Positions 9,664-22,183 of a DNA stretch of 64,000 nucleotides are shown piece after piece; positions within the stretch are counted from its first letter, which is position 1; each line of letters opens with the position of its first letter. This DNA is from Sordariomycetes sp. S80-01Y (Eukaryota; Ascomycota; Sordariomycetes). A model generated the notes under the pieces. The model had not been told where the DNA came from. It did no database searches and was given only the letters and a program-made list of their open reading frames with translations. The stretch lies in contig JAXQJY010000026.1 of NCBI GenBank assembly GCA_037042185.1, positions 744,001 through 808,000 of the forward strand, in the 5' to 3' direction. A program made the translations under genes and the position numbers.

Positions 9664-12419
9664 ATGAGGTGAGCTTGGCGCTGCCCCTCGATTTGCACCA
9701 GAACTAACAGTGCTCCAGCTCTCCTCTTCGCGACAACCCCTCGTCGGCGAATCGAGGCGCTCCGACACCTTCGGGTCGCAAGCGTTCCCGCACCGATGGC
9801 GAGGGATCAGACGTCCAAATGGGCTCGAGTCCGCCCGCAATGCCCTCCTCCCCTCCCGCTGGCTTCAACATCCAGCATGGCGGCGACGACGACGACGATA
9901 TCGAGGATGAGCCTGAGATTCAAGATGACATCGAAGAGCTAGATGAAATGGCGGACGATGACGTCGATCTGTTCCGCGAGAATTTCGAGGAGGACTATAG
10001 GGTGCGCGAAGACGACCACTACGAGGGCATCGACATCGACGACGAAGAGTACGCTGCTATGAGCGCTGCAGACAGACGGAGACTCGAGGCACAGCTCAAC
10101 CGGAGAGACCGAGAAGTTGCCCGTCGCCAAAGGATTCCCGCTGCTTTCCTCCCCGGCGACGAAGAGGACGGCGACATCGACCTCACTGCTCAGCCCAGGC
10201 GTCGTCGCCATGCTTACGACGAGGACCCCGAAGATGCCATGGACCAAGACATACTGGAAGAGGAGCTTCCCCTAGAAGCCCTCAGCGACGTCAAGGCGCC
10301 CAACATCACCGAATGGGTCAACACGCCCGCAGTGCAAAGGACTATTAAGCGAGAATTTAAGGCATTCCTCACATCCTACGTCGATGAAAAGGGCGCGTCA
10401 TTCTATGGCGAACGCATTCGAGACCTCGGTGAGAACAACTACGAGTCTCTGGAGGTTTCGTACAACCATCTCTCGGATACGAAGGCTGTGCTGGCTTACT
10501 TCCTGGCGAATGCGCCGGCAGAGATGGTGAAGCTATTCGACCAGGTGGCCATGGAGGTCGTACTGCTTCACTTCCCCTCCTACGACAACATCCACTCCGA
10601 GGTCCATGTTCGTATCTATGACGTGCCAGTTCACTACACCCTGCGTCAGCTTCGTCAGTCGCACTTGAACTGCTTGGTCAGAGTCACCGGCGTTGTTACT
10701 CGAAGGACGGGCGTCTTTCCTCAGCTAAAGTACGTCAAGTTCGACTGCCAAAAGTGCGGCGAGACTCTCGGCCCGTTCCAGCAGGAGTCGAACGTCGAGG
10801 TCAAGATCACCTACTGCCAAAGTTGTCAATCCCGCGGGCCCTTCACGGTCAACACGGAGAAGACGGTTTACCGCAACTACCAGAAGCTGACTCTTCAAGA
10901 GTCCCCCGGCACGGTCCCGGCTGGTCGCTTGCCTCGCTCGCGTGAGGTGATCTTGCTATGGGATCTCATCGATAAGGCTAAGCCCGGCGAGGAGATTGAG
11001 GTCACTGGCATCTACCGCAACAACTACGATGCTCAGCTCAACAATCGCAACGGATTCCCTGTCTTTGCCACGATTCTCGAGGCGAACAACGTCGTCAAGG
11101 TGCATGACCAGCTGGCTGGTTTCCGGATGACGACTGAGGACGAAGTTGAGATTCGCAACCTGAGCCGAGATCCTGGTATCGTGGACAAGATTATCAACTC
11201 AATGGCCCCCAGCATCTATGGCCACACCGACATCAAGACAGCTGTCGCTCTGTCTCTATTCGGCGGGGAGGCCAAGACGACCAGGGGAGCGCACCATGTG
11301 CGTGGAGACATCAATGTCCTTCTGCTTGGTGACCCAGGTACAGCGAAATCGCAAGTGCTCAAGTATGTTGAGAAGACGGCGCAGCGTGCCGTGTTCGCAA
11401 CGGGTCAGGGTGCCAGTGCAGTTGGTCTGACGGCTAGCGTCCGTCGCGATCCTCTGACGAGCGAGTGGACGCTAGAGGGCGGCGCTCTGGTGCTGGCTGA
11501 TCGCGGAACCTGCCTGATCGACGAGTTCGACAAGATGAATGACCAAGACCGAACATCGATCCACGAAGCGATGGAGCAGCAGACCATCTCCATCTCCAAG
11601 GCCGGTATTGTCACGACCCTTCAAGCCCGGTGCGGCATCATCGCTGCCGCCAACCCCATCGGCGGACGCTACAACTCTACCATCCCCTTCTCCGCGAACG
11701 TGGAACTGACGGAGCCTATCTTGTCTCGTTTCGACGTGCTGTGCGTGGTTCGTGACACAGTAGAACCGGAGGAAGACGAGCGCTTGGCGCGCTTCATTGT
11801 CGGGTCTCACAGCCGCAGCCATCCTCAATCCCAACCCAACCAAGAGTCGATGGAAGTCGAAACTGGCGAGACGCAGGCCACGGAGCAGGGCGATGCGCAA
11901 GGGGAGTCGCAGAAGAAGCATGCTCCGCAAATGACGACCAAGCAGATGGCGGATGTGGCACGGCGGACGGGCGAGGTGCCGCAGGAGCTGTTACGGAAAT
12001 ACATCATGTACGCAAGGCAGCACGTCCATCCTAAGCTGTACCACATGGACGAGGATAAGATTGCTAGGCTATTTGCCGACATGAGGAGAGAGTCACTGGC
12101 GACAGGCGCCTATCCCATCACGGTATGTCCATTTCTCGGGGCCGAGCTTTGCGCGTGAACTGACAGAATACAGGTGCGTCATCTGGAGGCCATCATCCGC
12201 CTGAGCGAGGCCTTCTGCAAAATGCGTCTCTCGGACTACTGCTCCGCGCAAGACATAGATCGTGCCATTGCGGTGACGGTGGATAGCTTTGTTGCCAGCC
12301 AGAAGGTGAGCTGCAAGAAGGCGCTGGCTCGGGCATTCGCCAAGTACACGCTGGGGCGAGGCAAGGGAACGCAAGGACAGAGGGAGAGCCAGAGGAGGCC
12401 AAATGCCGTGATGACGTAG
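9664..12419 (+). CDS. mcm2: MCM2, replicative helicase subunit
   Basis: Subunit 2 of the MCM2-7 hexamer, the replicative DNA helicase loaded at origins in G1. Exons are 9664-9668, 9719-12122 and 12174-12419, giving 884 residues. The first coding exon is only 5 nt (ATGAG); splicing yields MSSPLRDNPSSANRGAP. The acidic N-terminus and FRENFEEDYRVREDDHYEGI are MCM2-specific. A C4 zinc finger begins near residue 344 (CQKCGETLGPF, CQSCQS). The AAA+ core has Walker A GDPGTAKS (about 540), Walker B CLIDEFDKM (about 600) and arginine finger LSRFD (about 670). The C-terminal winged-helix region starts in the last exon (VRHLEAIIRLSEAF). Introns are 50 and 51 nt. Two upstream MCB boxes suggest G1/S control. 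Confidence 0.97.
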
Positions 12420-13697
12420 AGTCTTTGAGCAAGCGCAGTGATGAGTTATGCAAGGCATGTATGGATGAACCACACTGGATCGGGTGTTTGCTTGTTGGGA
12501 TGCGCTACGGGCTGACACGTGGTAATGACGGAATAGAGATGATTTTGAGCGATACGAAATGGCATCGAAGCGAGCCCTTACTCCGTACAAGGCGTTGAAA
12601 TACACTGACGCAGCATTCTAAACATAGCACTGCCGTCCAATTAGAGAGATGTCGAGGCAGCCTCTGCCTATTTATAACTAGACTACTACAGCACGGCACT
12701 AGCCTATCTAGTACTAAACAGTACTACTACTAAGTAGCAGTAGCAGACATGTGGCGGACCCCCTTTACCGGCACTGACCTCAGGCTACCTTGGGGCACGA
12801 CCAACCTATGTAGGCAAAGCGGTGATGTGCTGCACGTGCCCCGCCCTTGGAGGTGCAACCCAGTCAGCAGCTGGTCCTCCAATCTCGACATCGTCAATGA
12901 TTCCGACGATGAGGCTCACTCAGCACCAAAGTGCCGAGATGCGTCCGACTCCGTCGCCGGCTGCTGCAACCCGCGAGCCTTTCCCGGACCGCGGAGCAGA
13001 CAGGCGAGACGGGGACCATCCGGGGGCCTGACTGGACCGCCTCGAAGGCTGTTGGTTCCCCGTAGTCCGTACGCTGGGGCCGCATGCTGCATGCCGCTCT
13101 GCGTGGCTGAAGCTTGTGCTTTTTATATTGTCTCGTCTGCGTGGGGGAGCTCAATGGCCGTGTTGGGGACTTCGCTTGCGGACGGACTCGAACCTCGCTG
13201 CCGATGCCACCAGCCAACCGCCCTATTCAGGCCCGGGTCTCTCCCTTGAGCAGAGCTTATGCGCTCGCTGAGAGGCGTGGGTCAGGCGAAGCTGAGGCCA
13301 GGACTCAAATAATTGGGAGTCTGGGGCCCTCCAGGGACGCCGATCCTGTCGCTGATCCTGACCCCTGGCCCGCGCCGGACTCAATAACTCGTGTCACCCG
13401 CGCAGCCTTGTCTGGTTTCTTCCACCACTGCCACCACCACCAACAGCTGAACCTGCGACTCCCCCGCGTCGCTTGCGCAACTGTTGGTCCTTGAGAGGAT
13501 CCTGCTCTTGGTTCTTGGTTTCTTTCATCTACGGCAGCGACCCTTGATTCACCGCAATCGAGCCACAGCGCTTCGGCGCATCATGCTGCGCTCGCACTAA
13601 TACTAGCCTCACCGTCAGCCTCTTCATACTCCTCGAGCTCAATCACAATCACCCAACGCACCACCGACCGCGCTCAGGCGCTCCAAAGCTTAATACA
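12420..13697. other. Intergenic region MCM2 to four-TM gene
   Basis: No supportable gene. A 7-bp inverted repeat with a 4-nt loop (TAGTACT/AGTACTA, 12709-12726) lies in an AT-richer patch, and a TACTCCGTAC motif is at 12579-12588. The last 250 nt is pyrimidine-rich and looks like the promoter and leader of the next gene. A 166-codon open frame at 12749-13249 has no domain or splice support. Confidence 0.6.
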
Positions 13698-16649
13698 ATG
13701 GCGGAACCGCTCAGGTCGCTGCACCCCGTCCATGAATCTGACGAGGACAATGTCTCCCCCGTCTCTCCTCGTCGCTCCCTCTCCCATGTCTCGCCCATCA
13801 AGGACTTCTCACCCGCCAACATGTTTCGACGACAGGGGTACCAACGCATGCCGAGCGATGGTGCGCAGGAGCTGAAGACGTTGGATTACGATGCCTTTAA
13901 GGCCAGAGAGCAGGACATTGCAAATGCGAATTCGTACGTTGAGAGCGGGAGCAACGGCGGCAGTCCTGAGCTTGGAGGTGGTGGGCTCGGCATAAGCAAC
14001 TTGGGATCGTCACAGATTGGGCGCATCCGGACGCCTTCGATTCAGAGGAAAGGGGTGGGTAGCAAGGCGGCTGGTAGTCCTTCTGATACACCGCGGTCAC
14101 ATCACGGCTTACTTGGAAGTGCCGGGACTTCGGCTGTCTCGACGCCCATGGTTGGGAGTGGACCAAGTCAAGCTGCCCGACCGCCACACGCGCGCAAGCT
14201 GAGCTCCTGGGATGCTCTTGAAACTGTCACAGGAGGAGCCAGCGCGTACCAGGGCATTGACGATCCGAACAAGCTGCTGGACACGCCAGCTACGATGGTC
14301 AACACGCCAGGGCCTTTGGATCCCAAGAGCGACTTCTCGGATGACGATGACTTCGACGATGAGTTGTTCTACAAGGGATTCGGGGAGCCACCTCGTGCGT
14401 GCAGTTCGAAAGGCGATATTCACGCCAAGAGGACATCGTGGCTCAGCTTGACCATCTTTGTCTTGAGCATCTACTCCACCGTCATGAGCGGCATCTGGCT
14501 TGTGGTCGCCATCGTCCAGCCGCGTTGGGGCCACGGCATCTCCTCGCAGCAAGGTCTCAACCCTTCGACTGCTACCACCGTCTGCGCCCTCGTGTCAAAG
14601 ACCATCGAAATGTCCTTCGTCACCGTCTTCGTCTCTTTCCTGGGCCAAGTCCTCACCCGAAGAGCCTTCGTAAGGAGGACTAACGGCATGTCCCTCGGTG
14701 AGATGACGATGCGGAACTGGGTCTTCCAGCCGGGCTCCCTCATCACCCACGCAGAAACTGTGCCCTCCGCGGGAATGACCATCCTCGGCGCCCTGTCTCT
14801 CACTGCTACCATAGCGGCCACATTCTACACCACAGCATCCGACTCCATGGTTGCCCCGAAACTCAAATACGGAGACTGGGAATCCAAGGAGTTGAGCGGA
14901 CGCTATCAGGCCTCCTACGCTAACGCTCAGTACGTCCAAAAGATGTGTCCTTCTCTGCTCAAGGACGAAGATGAAGTGCATGCCCAAGAAGCATGTATGA
15001 ACGTCCAATTCTCCGGCCAGTCCTATCGTAACTTGATGGACTTTATGGATATCTGGACCAGCATCAACGACAACGGCACCGGCACCAGCACCCTCTTGAG
15101 TGAGAGACCAGCCGGCAGTACGCTTCTGTATGATAACACCACCATGGAAGCTACTTGGATCGAGACGCACGCGTCAGGCGTGGAGAGGAACTTTGAGGAG
15201 TGGCACAGGGTCGTGAACAATGTCACGATGGCCATGCCGCACCCGGGCGTGTATGCTGCCGCGACCAGCGAGATCAATGGCATCCTTCAGCCGGATGATC
15301 TGGCGGGTGTGGGGGAGTACAAGCTCCGTGCCGGCGTTGTGGCGCCAAGTATCAACGTCATGTGTGTGGCGATGGACAAGGAGGAACTGGAACCGTTGGT
15401 GTTCACAGAATGGCCCGACATTGACGAGGATGACGACATTGAGGCAACGGGCGTCGGCGACCAGGTCATGGCCGTAGATGGCTGGGAGGGGCTGGTACCG
15501 ACGTGGGGTGAAGACGAATTCCTCAACAAGACAGACGTCGACGACCTGTTCTTGTGGGGGGAGAAGCACAGCCGCAGGCCGCCGGTTTTCCCAGGGGTTC
15601 GTTTACTTTGCCCCTTTTGTCATTTAGCTTTCCGCTAACTCAAACAGTACCCCGCCGACTATAACATGATCGTCAACTCATCCGTCTACATGTCGGACTC
15701 TATCTACATCCTCGGAAAGCGCGTCAATTTCGACAACTACACCCTCTGCGAACTACGTTCCTGGCTTTCCCCCAACTGCTCCACCCGCTTCGACATATCT
15801 GGCACGCTGGGCGCGTCCATGTCCGCTCACTGCGAAGACGAGGATGACGAGGACAACTATTCCCATTCCTTCGAGAAAGACACTGAATGGGCCGTCCCGG
15901 TCATGGACTGGAAATGGCTGGCGGACGCCTGGCGGCTGTCCATGGACCTGAACGGCGGGATTACCAACAACAATGCCTCCAACGCCCGCATCATAACCCA
16001 GCTCGCCCTCGACAGTCCTTCCCTGCCCCGCTCACTGCCGTCGATGGCGGAGGCTCTCGCCGTGTATGCCTCCTCGACACTCATAGCCGGCTCCATCGAC
16101 ACCCCCTTCCGCCATTACTGGGACCACGACGAAACCATACTGGGCGCCCCGGGCCAGATGCAGTCCTTCAACGCGTCCCTGCGGACCCAGCAATACACGA
16201 GCGGACACATCAGCTCCTGGCAGAGCATCTTCTACATCATCCTGGTCCTGGTGTTCTGCATCAACCTCCTCTGCCTGGTGTACTTCATCCTCCGCTCCGG
16301 GCTGGTGACGGACTTCACGGAGCCCCAGAACCTCTTCGCCCTGGCCGTCAACAGCCCGCCCAGCGACAGCTTGAACGGCAGCTGCGGCGCAGGCCCCGTG
16401 AAGCGGGATCTGATCGTGCCGTGGCGGGTGGCTTACGCGCCGAGCGCGAATCATTACTTCTTCGAGGAGGCACACGGCAGACCGAGGAAGGGAAAGGAAC
16501 TTTCGCGTGGGGAGGTGCCAGAGAGGAGCCAGGGGTTGAGCACCGGCAGAGATGGGGGTGTTGGGGTTTATGCGGATAGGGAGGGCAAGCCGAGGGGTCA
16601 GAGCTACAAGAGGCTGAGCAGCGGGAGGGGCTGGCTGTATGGCTTTTGA
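13698..16649 (+). CDS. Large four-TM membrane glycoprotein, unknown
   Basis: A 966-residue protein from exons 13698-15596 and 15648-16649. The 51-nt intron has a GTTCGT donor, GCTAAC branch site and AACAG acceptor. The N-terminal 250 residues are Ser/Pro-rich and probably cytosolic. Three hydrophobic helices lie at about 250-275 (LTIFVLSIYSTVMSGIWLVV), 295-320 (IEMSFVTVFVSFLGQVL) and 360-380 (GMTILGALSLTATIAATF). A loop of about 450 residues follows, with many Asn-X-Ser/Thr sites and Cys, consistent with an extracellular domain. A fourth helix (FYIILVLVFCINLLCLVYF) precedes a basic cytosolic tail. I recognise no named family. The topology suggests a plasma-membrane or cell-wall-facing protein, which is inference. 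Confidence 0.85.
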
Positions 16650-17513
16650 TCGTTGGAGGCATGTACGGCGTTTAGCTTGGTTTCACGGCGAAAATGGTCT
16701 ATCACATAAGGGTTAGAGGTTGTTTCTGGCAGTGCGACTTCATGATCTCGGAGCATCTGCATCTATGTTACTCAATGGGCTACACGACGAGTTATAATGA
16801 CGTGAACAAAATAGCGGATGCCTACAGAAATGAGTCGGATACCACTACGTCAACTCCTCGGCAGCCCAGAATTTATCGTAGATGGTGAAGTTCTCCGTCT
16901 GAAACGAAGTCACCGCCAAATTGAGGCCGAATCAGTCCAACCCCCCGTGCCAGGTCTCTGACACCACAGCGTCTACGTTTTATCTTATGGCCATGCGTTC
17001 AGGGTCATCGTCTCATCACCAGAAACGGCGGGGTAGACGATAAAAGCTGCGCGTGAACGAGCTTGCTGAACTCAGCTGGCCATTGGAAAAGGGGTTTGGG
17101 TGAAAGGCCACTACACCCGCCATGCCTAAGACTGATGGAGGTCACAGGGGCGTCGAGGGCTAACAAATACCTCTCCCGAAGCCCGCTTTTGGGCCTAGAA
17201 AGAGCATAGCGATGTTTGAAGTCTCGCAAATCTTCCATGGCAGGTTTGTCTGTTTTTCGGACAGGCGAGTAACGGTCCTTCATATGCCAGTTTCCGCCTG
17301 ACTCGGGGTTCACTCGTGGTTGAGTAGCAGACATCAGAAAGCAAGTTGAAGATAGGATCATATCGAAGAAAAGCTAGCGACAGTAACTCTGCAAGATGGC
17401 GACCCCCCAATACGAGGAATCGTCCATGGGCGGGCACCACGCTAACAGGTAAATGTACTAGATATGATTTGTTGTTAAAGGACTGGTGCTTCTTTAGGTC
17501 CACGAAGAAGCCA
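16650..17513. other. Convergent intergenic region
   Basis: Lies between the 3' ends of the four-TM gene and the calpain gene. It should hold both 3' untranslated regions. No gene, repeat or structured element stands out. Confidence 0.6.
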
Positions 17514-20025
17514 TCACCTCGCTTCCTTTTTTTGATCGCCCAGAATGCTCATCTTCCTCTCAACGACCCCTCCCTCCATTGTTGCGTCCTTGGCACTGTC
17601 ATCCACATCGAGGCCCGTGGCTACCGGTTTTCGCTCCTCGAAGCCGCCGTCACCCTCAGACTGGGCCAGTAGACTCGGACGCACGACCTTGAGCCGCACT
17701 ATATCTTCGCCTGGCTTGCCCCCTTGGACTTTGTGATACACTCGCAGGCCGACAACAACTGAAGCATTCCACGGGTCCCTCTCGAATTCATCTGGTTCTT
17801 CTTGCTGGCTATAAGGTGTGTCTTTAGGATCTTCGGTGTTTGGTGGCAAGGTGCCGTTTAGGTAGCTGTCGATATGCATATCCAGTTCTCGATCAGAGAG
17901 CTCGGATAGGGAAGTTATGCTTTCAACGTCGCCCTCGCTGTGTGACTCGTAGTCGCCATTGACGAGATCTTCCGTTTCGTCCGTAAAACGCGTATTTTTG
18001 GAGCCCCCGAGACTGGCTTCTTCCCCCCCTTTCCTACCCTTGACCTCTTTCTGATGTCGCTTGATCTTCTTCTTTATTGACTTCTTCCGCTCTCGAGCCA
18101 GGCTCTTGAGCCGAAGGTAGTGGGCTTGCTCTCGGCTACTGAGGATCTTCTCCTTGGCTGCGCTTCGTTTAGCGTGTAAATCCGAGATCTCTCGCTTTTC
18201 TCTCGCAGCCCTTTCCTCGGGGGTCTCGAAGAATTTCCCTTTGCTGTGAGCTAAGTCATACGCAAGTCCGGTGCGAACAAGTTTGTCCCGCCTATCTTTG
18301 ATGTTGTCGCGGATAACCTGCTCTATAGGCTTGTATTCCTTGAGTCGGTGGGCTTGAACCTTGACGACTACCTGGTAATCGCCCTCTGCTAGCTGAAGCT
18401 CGACGTTGACGGAGCGCCGCATTCTGTATGGCGTTTGGCTACGTACTAGGTAATCCTCGTGGCCAGCTTGGTGTAGACGAAACGCAAGCTCAAAATGATA
18501 TTGCCCCTCCAGCCCTTTGAAGTAGCGGTCATCGAGCTGCGAGAGTACAAGAACGACTGGCCCGCTTTCCTTCAGGGAGAAGACAAAGTGTGTGTCGTGA
18601 TAGTCCAGGGTCCACGGGACGGAAAGATTGGTCCAGACCTGAACGACTCTCCATTCAGCATCAAAAAGTCGTGTGCGATCAAAAGCCTGGAACTTGCGCA
18701 GGAGGTCCTCGTACGCGATCCAGAAGTCGCCGTCGTCGCCGAACCTGTGGCCCAGCTTCTCTAACCATTCTGGCGTCCACTCTTTCGATCCATCGCTCCA
18801 GGGCCCCTTCCACTCGCCTTTGCCCCATGGGTTCTTCAGGCGAAGCAGTCGTTGACCGTCGATCTCCACCGCTTTTTGGATGGAATAAGCGTGACGATCG
18901 ACAATACCAGCTGTATCTAGGCGATTCAGTCCCCAAACGCCAGTACTGCACCCGAAGAGGAAGTCTTCATTGACCCGGAGGAGCTCTTGTGTCCAGAAAT
19001 ACTCCTTGTCAAGAACATCGTTTACGAAAAGCTCGGATGTGACGCCCCCCGTGAGGTCCTCGATGCCCTCGCCCCCAAAGCCACCTTCGATAGCAGCAAA
19101 GTCGCCGTGGGCTTTGGCATAAGACTTCTCCAAGAGAGGCAGCCATGTTTCCTGAGGATGTTGGCATTGTGCAAAGTAGAGCGAGCTACTGTTGGTTTGG
19201 TAGATCTTTCGGTAGGCTTCTTCCGGGTTGATGCGTTCCAGCTCATCGAACAACACACGATCGAGGTAACTTTCATCGTAGTCCGGCTTTGTGAGGTAAA
19301 GAAAGTCATCAACGATCTCAGATATCCACTCCCCATCTCGATGGAACACGAAGCCATAGACGCCAACATCCTGATCATGAGCAACACAGAGTTTCTCAAT
19401 CAACCCCTTCTTATTGCTCAGCGTACACAAGGCTGCCATCAACCAACAGTCCCCATCCCGTCCCTGCCTTACATCATTAGCAGTAGGACCGTCGATGTAG
19501 AATTTGGGTCTATCGAAGATGTCCACAACCCGCTTCGCGGACTGAGGCTTGAAGTCGCCGCCACGTGGGCTATAGCCTTTGATGGCGACATTGCTCAACG
19601 ATTGTAGACAGTCGCGGATGCCCAATTTTAGGTCGGCTTCAATGTCGAAGTGAGGGTCGCGGTACTTCTTGTTGATGCGGCGGCATTCTTTGATAATCTT
19701 GTCCACCTTAGCGCGGCACATAGCCGCGGCATCGTCATACGAGGCTGAGTTGGTTGTCGAAGGCGACTGGTGAGAGGAGCGTCTGGCAATTTGGTTGGCG
19801 TAAGGGTTCTGAGGGATCACGGTTGTGGCTGTCGAGATCAGTACTGCGCCTCGTGCCAACTTGAGCAGACTAGCCCATACCTTTGCCAGGGGTCTTGGAC
19901 GTATACTTGGACCAAAAGTCATCAATAGCGTCCTGGGGAGCCATCGGCTTGGGCCGCTTCAAGGCTGGCGTTGTAGGCGATGCAGTGGAAGTCATACTAC
20001 TACTAGTACTACTGGTAGCGGCCAT
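17514..20025 (-). CDS. Calpain-like cysteine protease (family C2)
   Basis: A calpain-family intracellular cysteine protease of 819 residues. Exons are 20025-19881 and 19828-17514, with a 52-nt intron (GTATGG donor, CGACAG acceptor). The first exon gives a Ser/Thr-rich start and MAPQDAIDDFWSKYTSKTP. The protease core has the catalytic triad in order: Cys near 176 (GRDGDCWLMAAL), His near 361 (VDRHAYSI) and Asn near 381 (LKNPWGKGEW). A beta-rich C2-like or domain III region follows. The C-terminal 250 residues are a basic coiled coil (ARERKKSIKKKIKRHQKE) with acidic patches. No N-terminal MIT domain is visible, so it is probably not PalB/Rim13 of pH signalling. No EF-hands are seen. Substrates are unknown. 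Confidence 0.92.
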
Positions 20026-21460
20026 TCTCGGCTAGGGTCCTGGTCAGGGCTGTGCCGCGCCGATAAGGATAAGGATGCTGGAGTCGACACTGGTATGTGA
20101 TCATAAGAGGATGAGCATAGGTTGTGATCCGGTGGTTGTGATGGCGAGGTTCGCACGTCCAAAGCCCCAGCCAGCCACGCGCCTTCCTCACGGTTAGCGC
20201 GATCCTGACTTGAGGTTATGAGCAGTCGAGGCTTGGAAGGAAACACCGCTTGTCAATAGGCTTCTTGATTTGATACGTGACAGGAGAGTAATCTTGTCAC
20301 GAGCAGGCTCTAAGGCACGCCACAAGGGTTGCGAAACGTCAGGTCGGAAGAGAGTGCTCCCAAGCAACAGCAGGATGTGTCTGGTACAAACAACCAGACA
20401 GACAGCCCATGCAAGGTCATTGCGGCTCAGTGGTTGGTCGGGCTCTCCCCGATGCACCCAGCCAGTCAGCCCTACAGGGCTGTTGTTACACGCACAAACA
20501 GCCACATCCAAGGGGGTCACAAAGGGCGGCAATACAAGGTAACTACTAGGTGGTTCTGACCACTTGCATTCATGCGAAATGCGTCTTCCGCATCTGTCTC
20601 CCATGCTCCACACTCCCTCCAAACGAGCAGCTCCCAGTCATGCTAGCTTCCGCCTCGGGGGACCTTCGCTCCTTGTCCCCCGGAACTACCTTGACCATCC
20701 TCTATCCATTCTCCGTATGGAGAGCCTCCTCGGTAAGGTCCTTCTTCCCAGTCTTGCAGCATGTCCTTGTGCCTATCGCCGCCGCCGCGCCGTCGTCATT
20801 GCGGGCGCATCCTCGTCCCGTGGACGGCAATATCCATTGTGAGGCTACTACTCAACAGTAGCATCTTTCCAAGCTCACCACACACAACAGTCATTAGGAG
20901 AAAAAAAAGTCCCGCGGGGTATATCCATCGCCACTGCCTTAAAGTCTTCGAATCGTAAACAAGAGCCACGCGGCCAGGCGCCTGTTGTGCAATGCATTCC
21001 GTTCAGTCCAGTAAAAGTGGCCGTGCCATGCGGAGGACTCCATGCAAGGCGCCAGGTACCGTGGTTGTCGCGTCTCAAACGCTCAGCTGTCGTCTGCCCG
21101 TTGAGGATCCTAAGGATGGGGGTAGGCGGAGGTGAAAACAAAGAGTTGAAATTGTAAATGAGACAGACCATGTACGCCGGAGAGTCCAGATTCGTCAGGA
21201 ATAATGAGCCGGGTTGAAGGGTTGAAAGGGGTTAATCAAGAACGTCTGAATCGATGAAAAAAAAAAAGGAAATCATTTCGTAGAGGTGCAATATTGGATG
21301 TTCGTTCGACGACGTAATTCAGGGGCTCGGAGGTGTATCGTAATGAACAGACTCCCGGCTGGCGACGAGTGGCCCGAAGGACTCGTCACGCTACTTCGCT
21401 CGCCTTCAGTTCCGCGGCCATGGCTGGAACACCAGCGGCGATGCGGCTCCATGCAGCCGC
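20026..21460. other. Intergenic region upstream of calpain
   Basis: Lies between the calpain start and the 3' end of the CCHC gene. It contains a pyrimidine-rich stretch (about 20560-20800) and an A-rich tract near 21255. Several open frames exist on both strands but none shows a domain or splice pattern. Confidence 0.55.
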
Positions 21461-22183
21461 CTAAGCAACTGGAGCAATCGGAGCGACCGGTGCCGGAACC
21501 GCGTTCAGGTCGACCTCGCCGTTCTTGATCTCGCCCGGGGCGGCCTTCTGGGGGCAGTCACGGGAGATGTGGCCAGCCTCTCCACAGCCATAGCAGGTCT
21601 TTCCAGCAGTGTTGAGGGGGCCGCCATTGGGCGCAGTGCAGTCGCGGGAGATGTGGCCCAGCTTGCCACAAGCGTAGCACTTCATGGCCTGCGCTTGACA
21701 GTCACGGGCGAAGTGGTTAGGGCCACCGCACTTGTAGCAAGTAGCAGGACGAGGACCGCCAGCAAACCCACCGCGTCCTGCGAACCCGCCAGCGAACCCG
21801 CCACGACCCATGGGAGCACCGCGACCCATCGGTCCAGGGCCGACAGGGTTAGGACAAGCGCGCGCCAAGTGACCAGGCTGGCCACAGTTGTAGCAACGGC
21901 CACTAGTTCCGGTGCCGCTCAGGCGGAGGGTAGGGCAGTCGGCCTGGACGTGTCCGAGACCCTGGCAGTGGTAGCATTGCTTGGCCTCGGTGGAGCGAGG
22001 AAGAGGGCAGCCGTTGGACTCGTGGCCGGGCTGCTTGCCTTTGGATTGATTAGGTTCGGTTCATGGCGCATTAACGGGTTTGGTCTCACAGTTGTAGCAG
22101 AGGCGCTCGGCGGAAGAGCAGACCTCGGCGTAGTGGCCAACATTGCCACACTTGTAGCAGGCGCGACGGGATAGAGAAGACAT
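21461..22183 (-). CDS. CCHC zinc-knuckle nucleic-acid-binding protein (Byr3/CNBP type)
   Basis: A 223-residue homologue of S. pombe Byr3, yeast Gis2 and animal CNBP, single-strand RNA/DNA-binding proteins linked to translation. Exons are 22183-22090 and 22038-21461. The 51-nt intron has donor GTGAGA and an AAG acceptor; splicing restores the second knuckle (CYNCKQPGHESNGC). Seven CX2CX4HX4C knuckles are present: CYKCGNVGHYAEVC, the one above, CYHCQGLGHVQADC, CYNCGQPGHLARAC, CYKCGGPNHFARDC, CYACGKLGHISRDC and CYGCGEAGHISRDC. An RG/RGG-rich linker separates knuckles 4 and 5. The order and spacing match fungal Byr3 closely. Its mRNA targets cannot be read from the sequence. Confidence 0.95.

Noticed and set aside
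12749-13249. 166-codon open frame downstream of MCM2
   Set aside because: GC-rich region with overlapping open frames on both strands; composition rich in Pro, Arg, Cys and Ser with no domain and no splice support.
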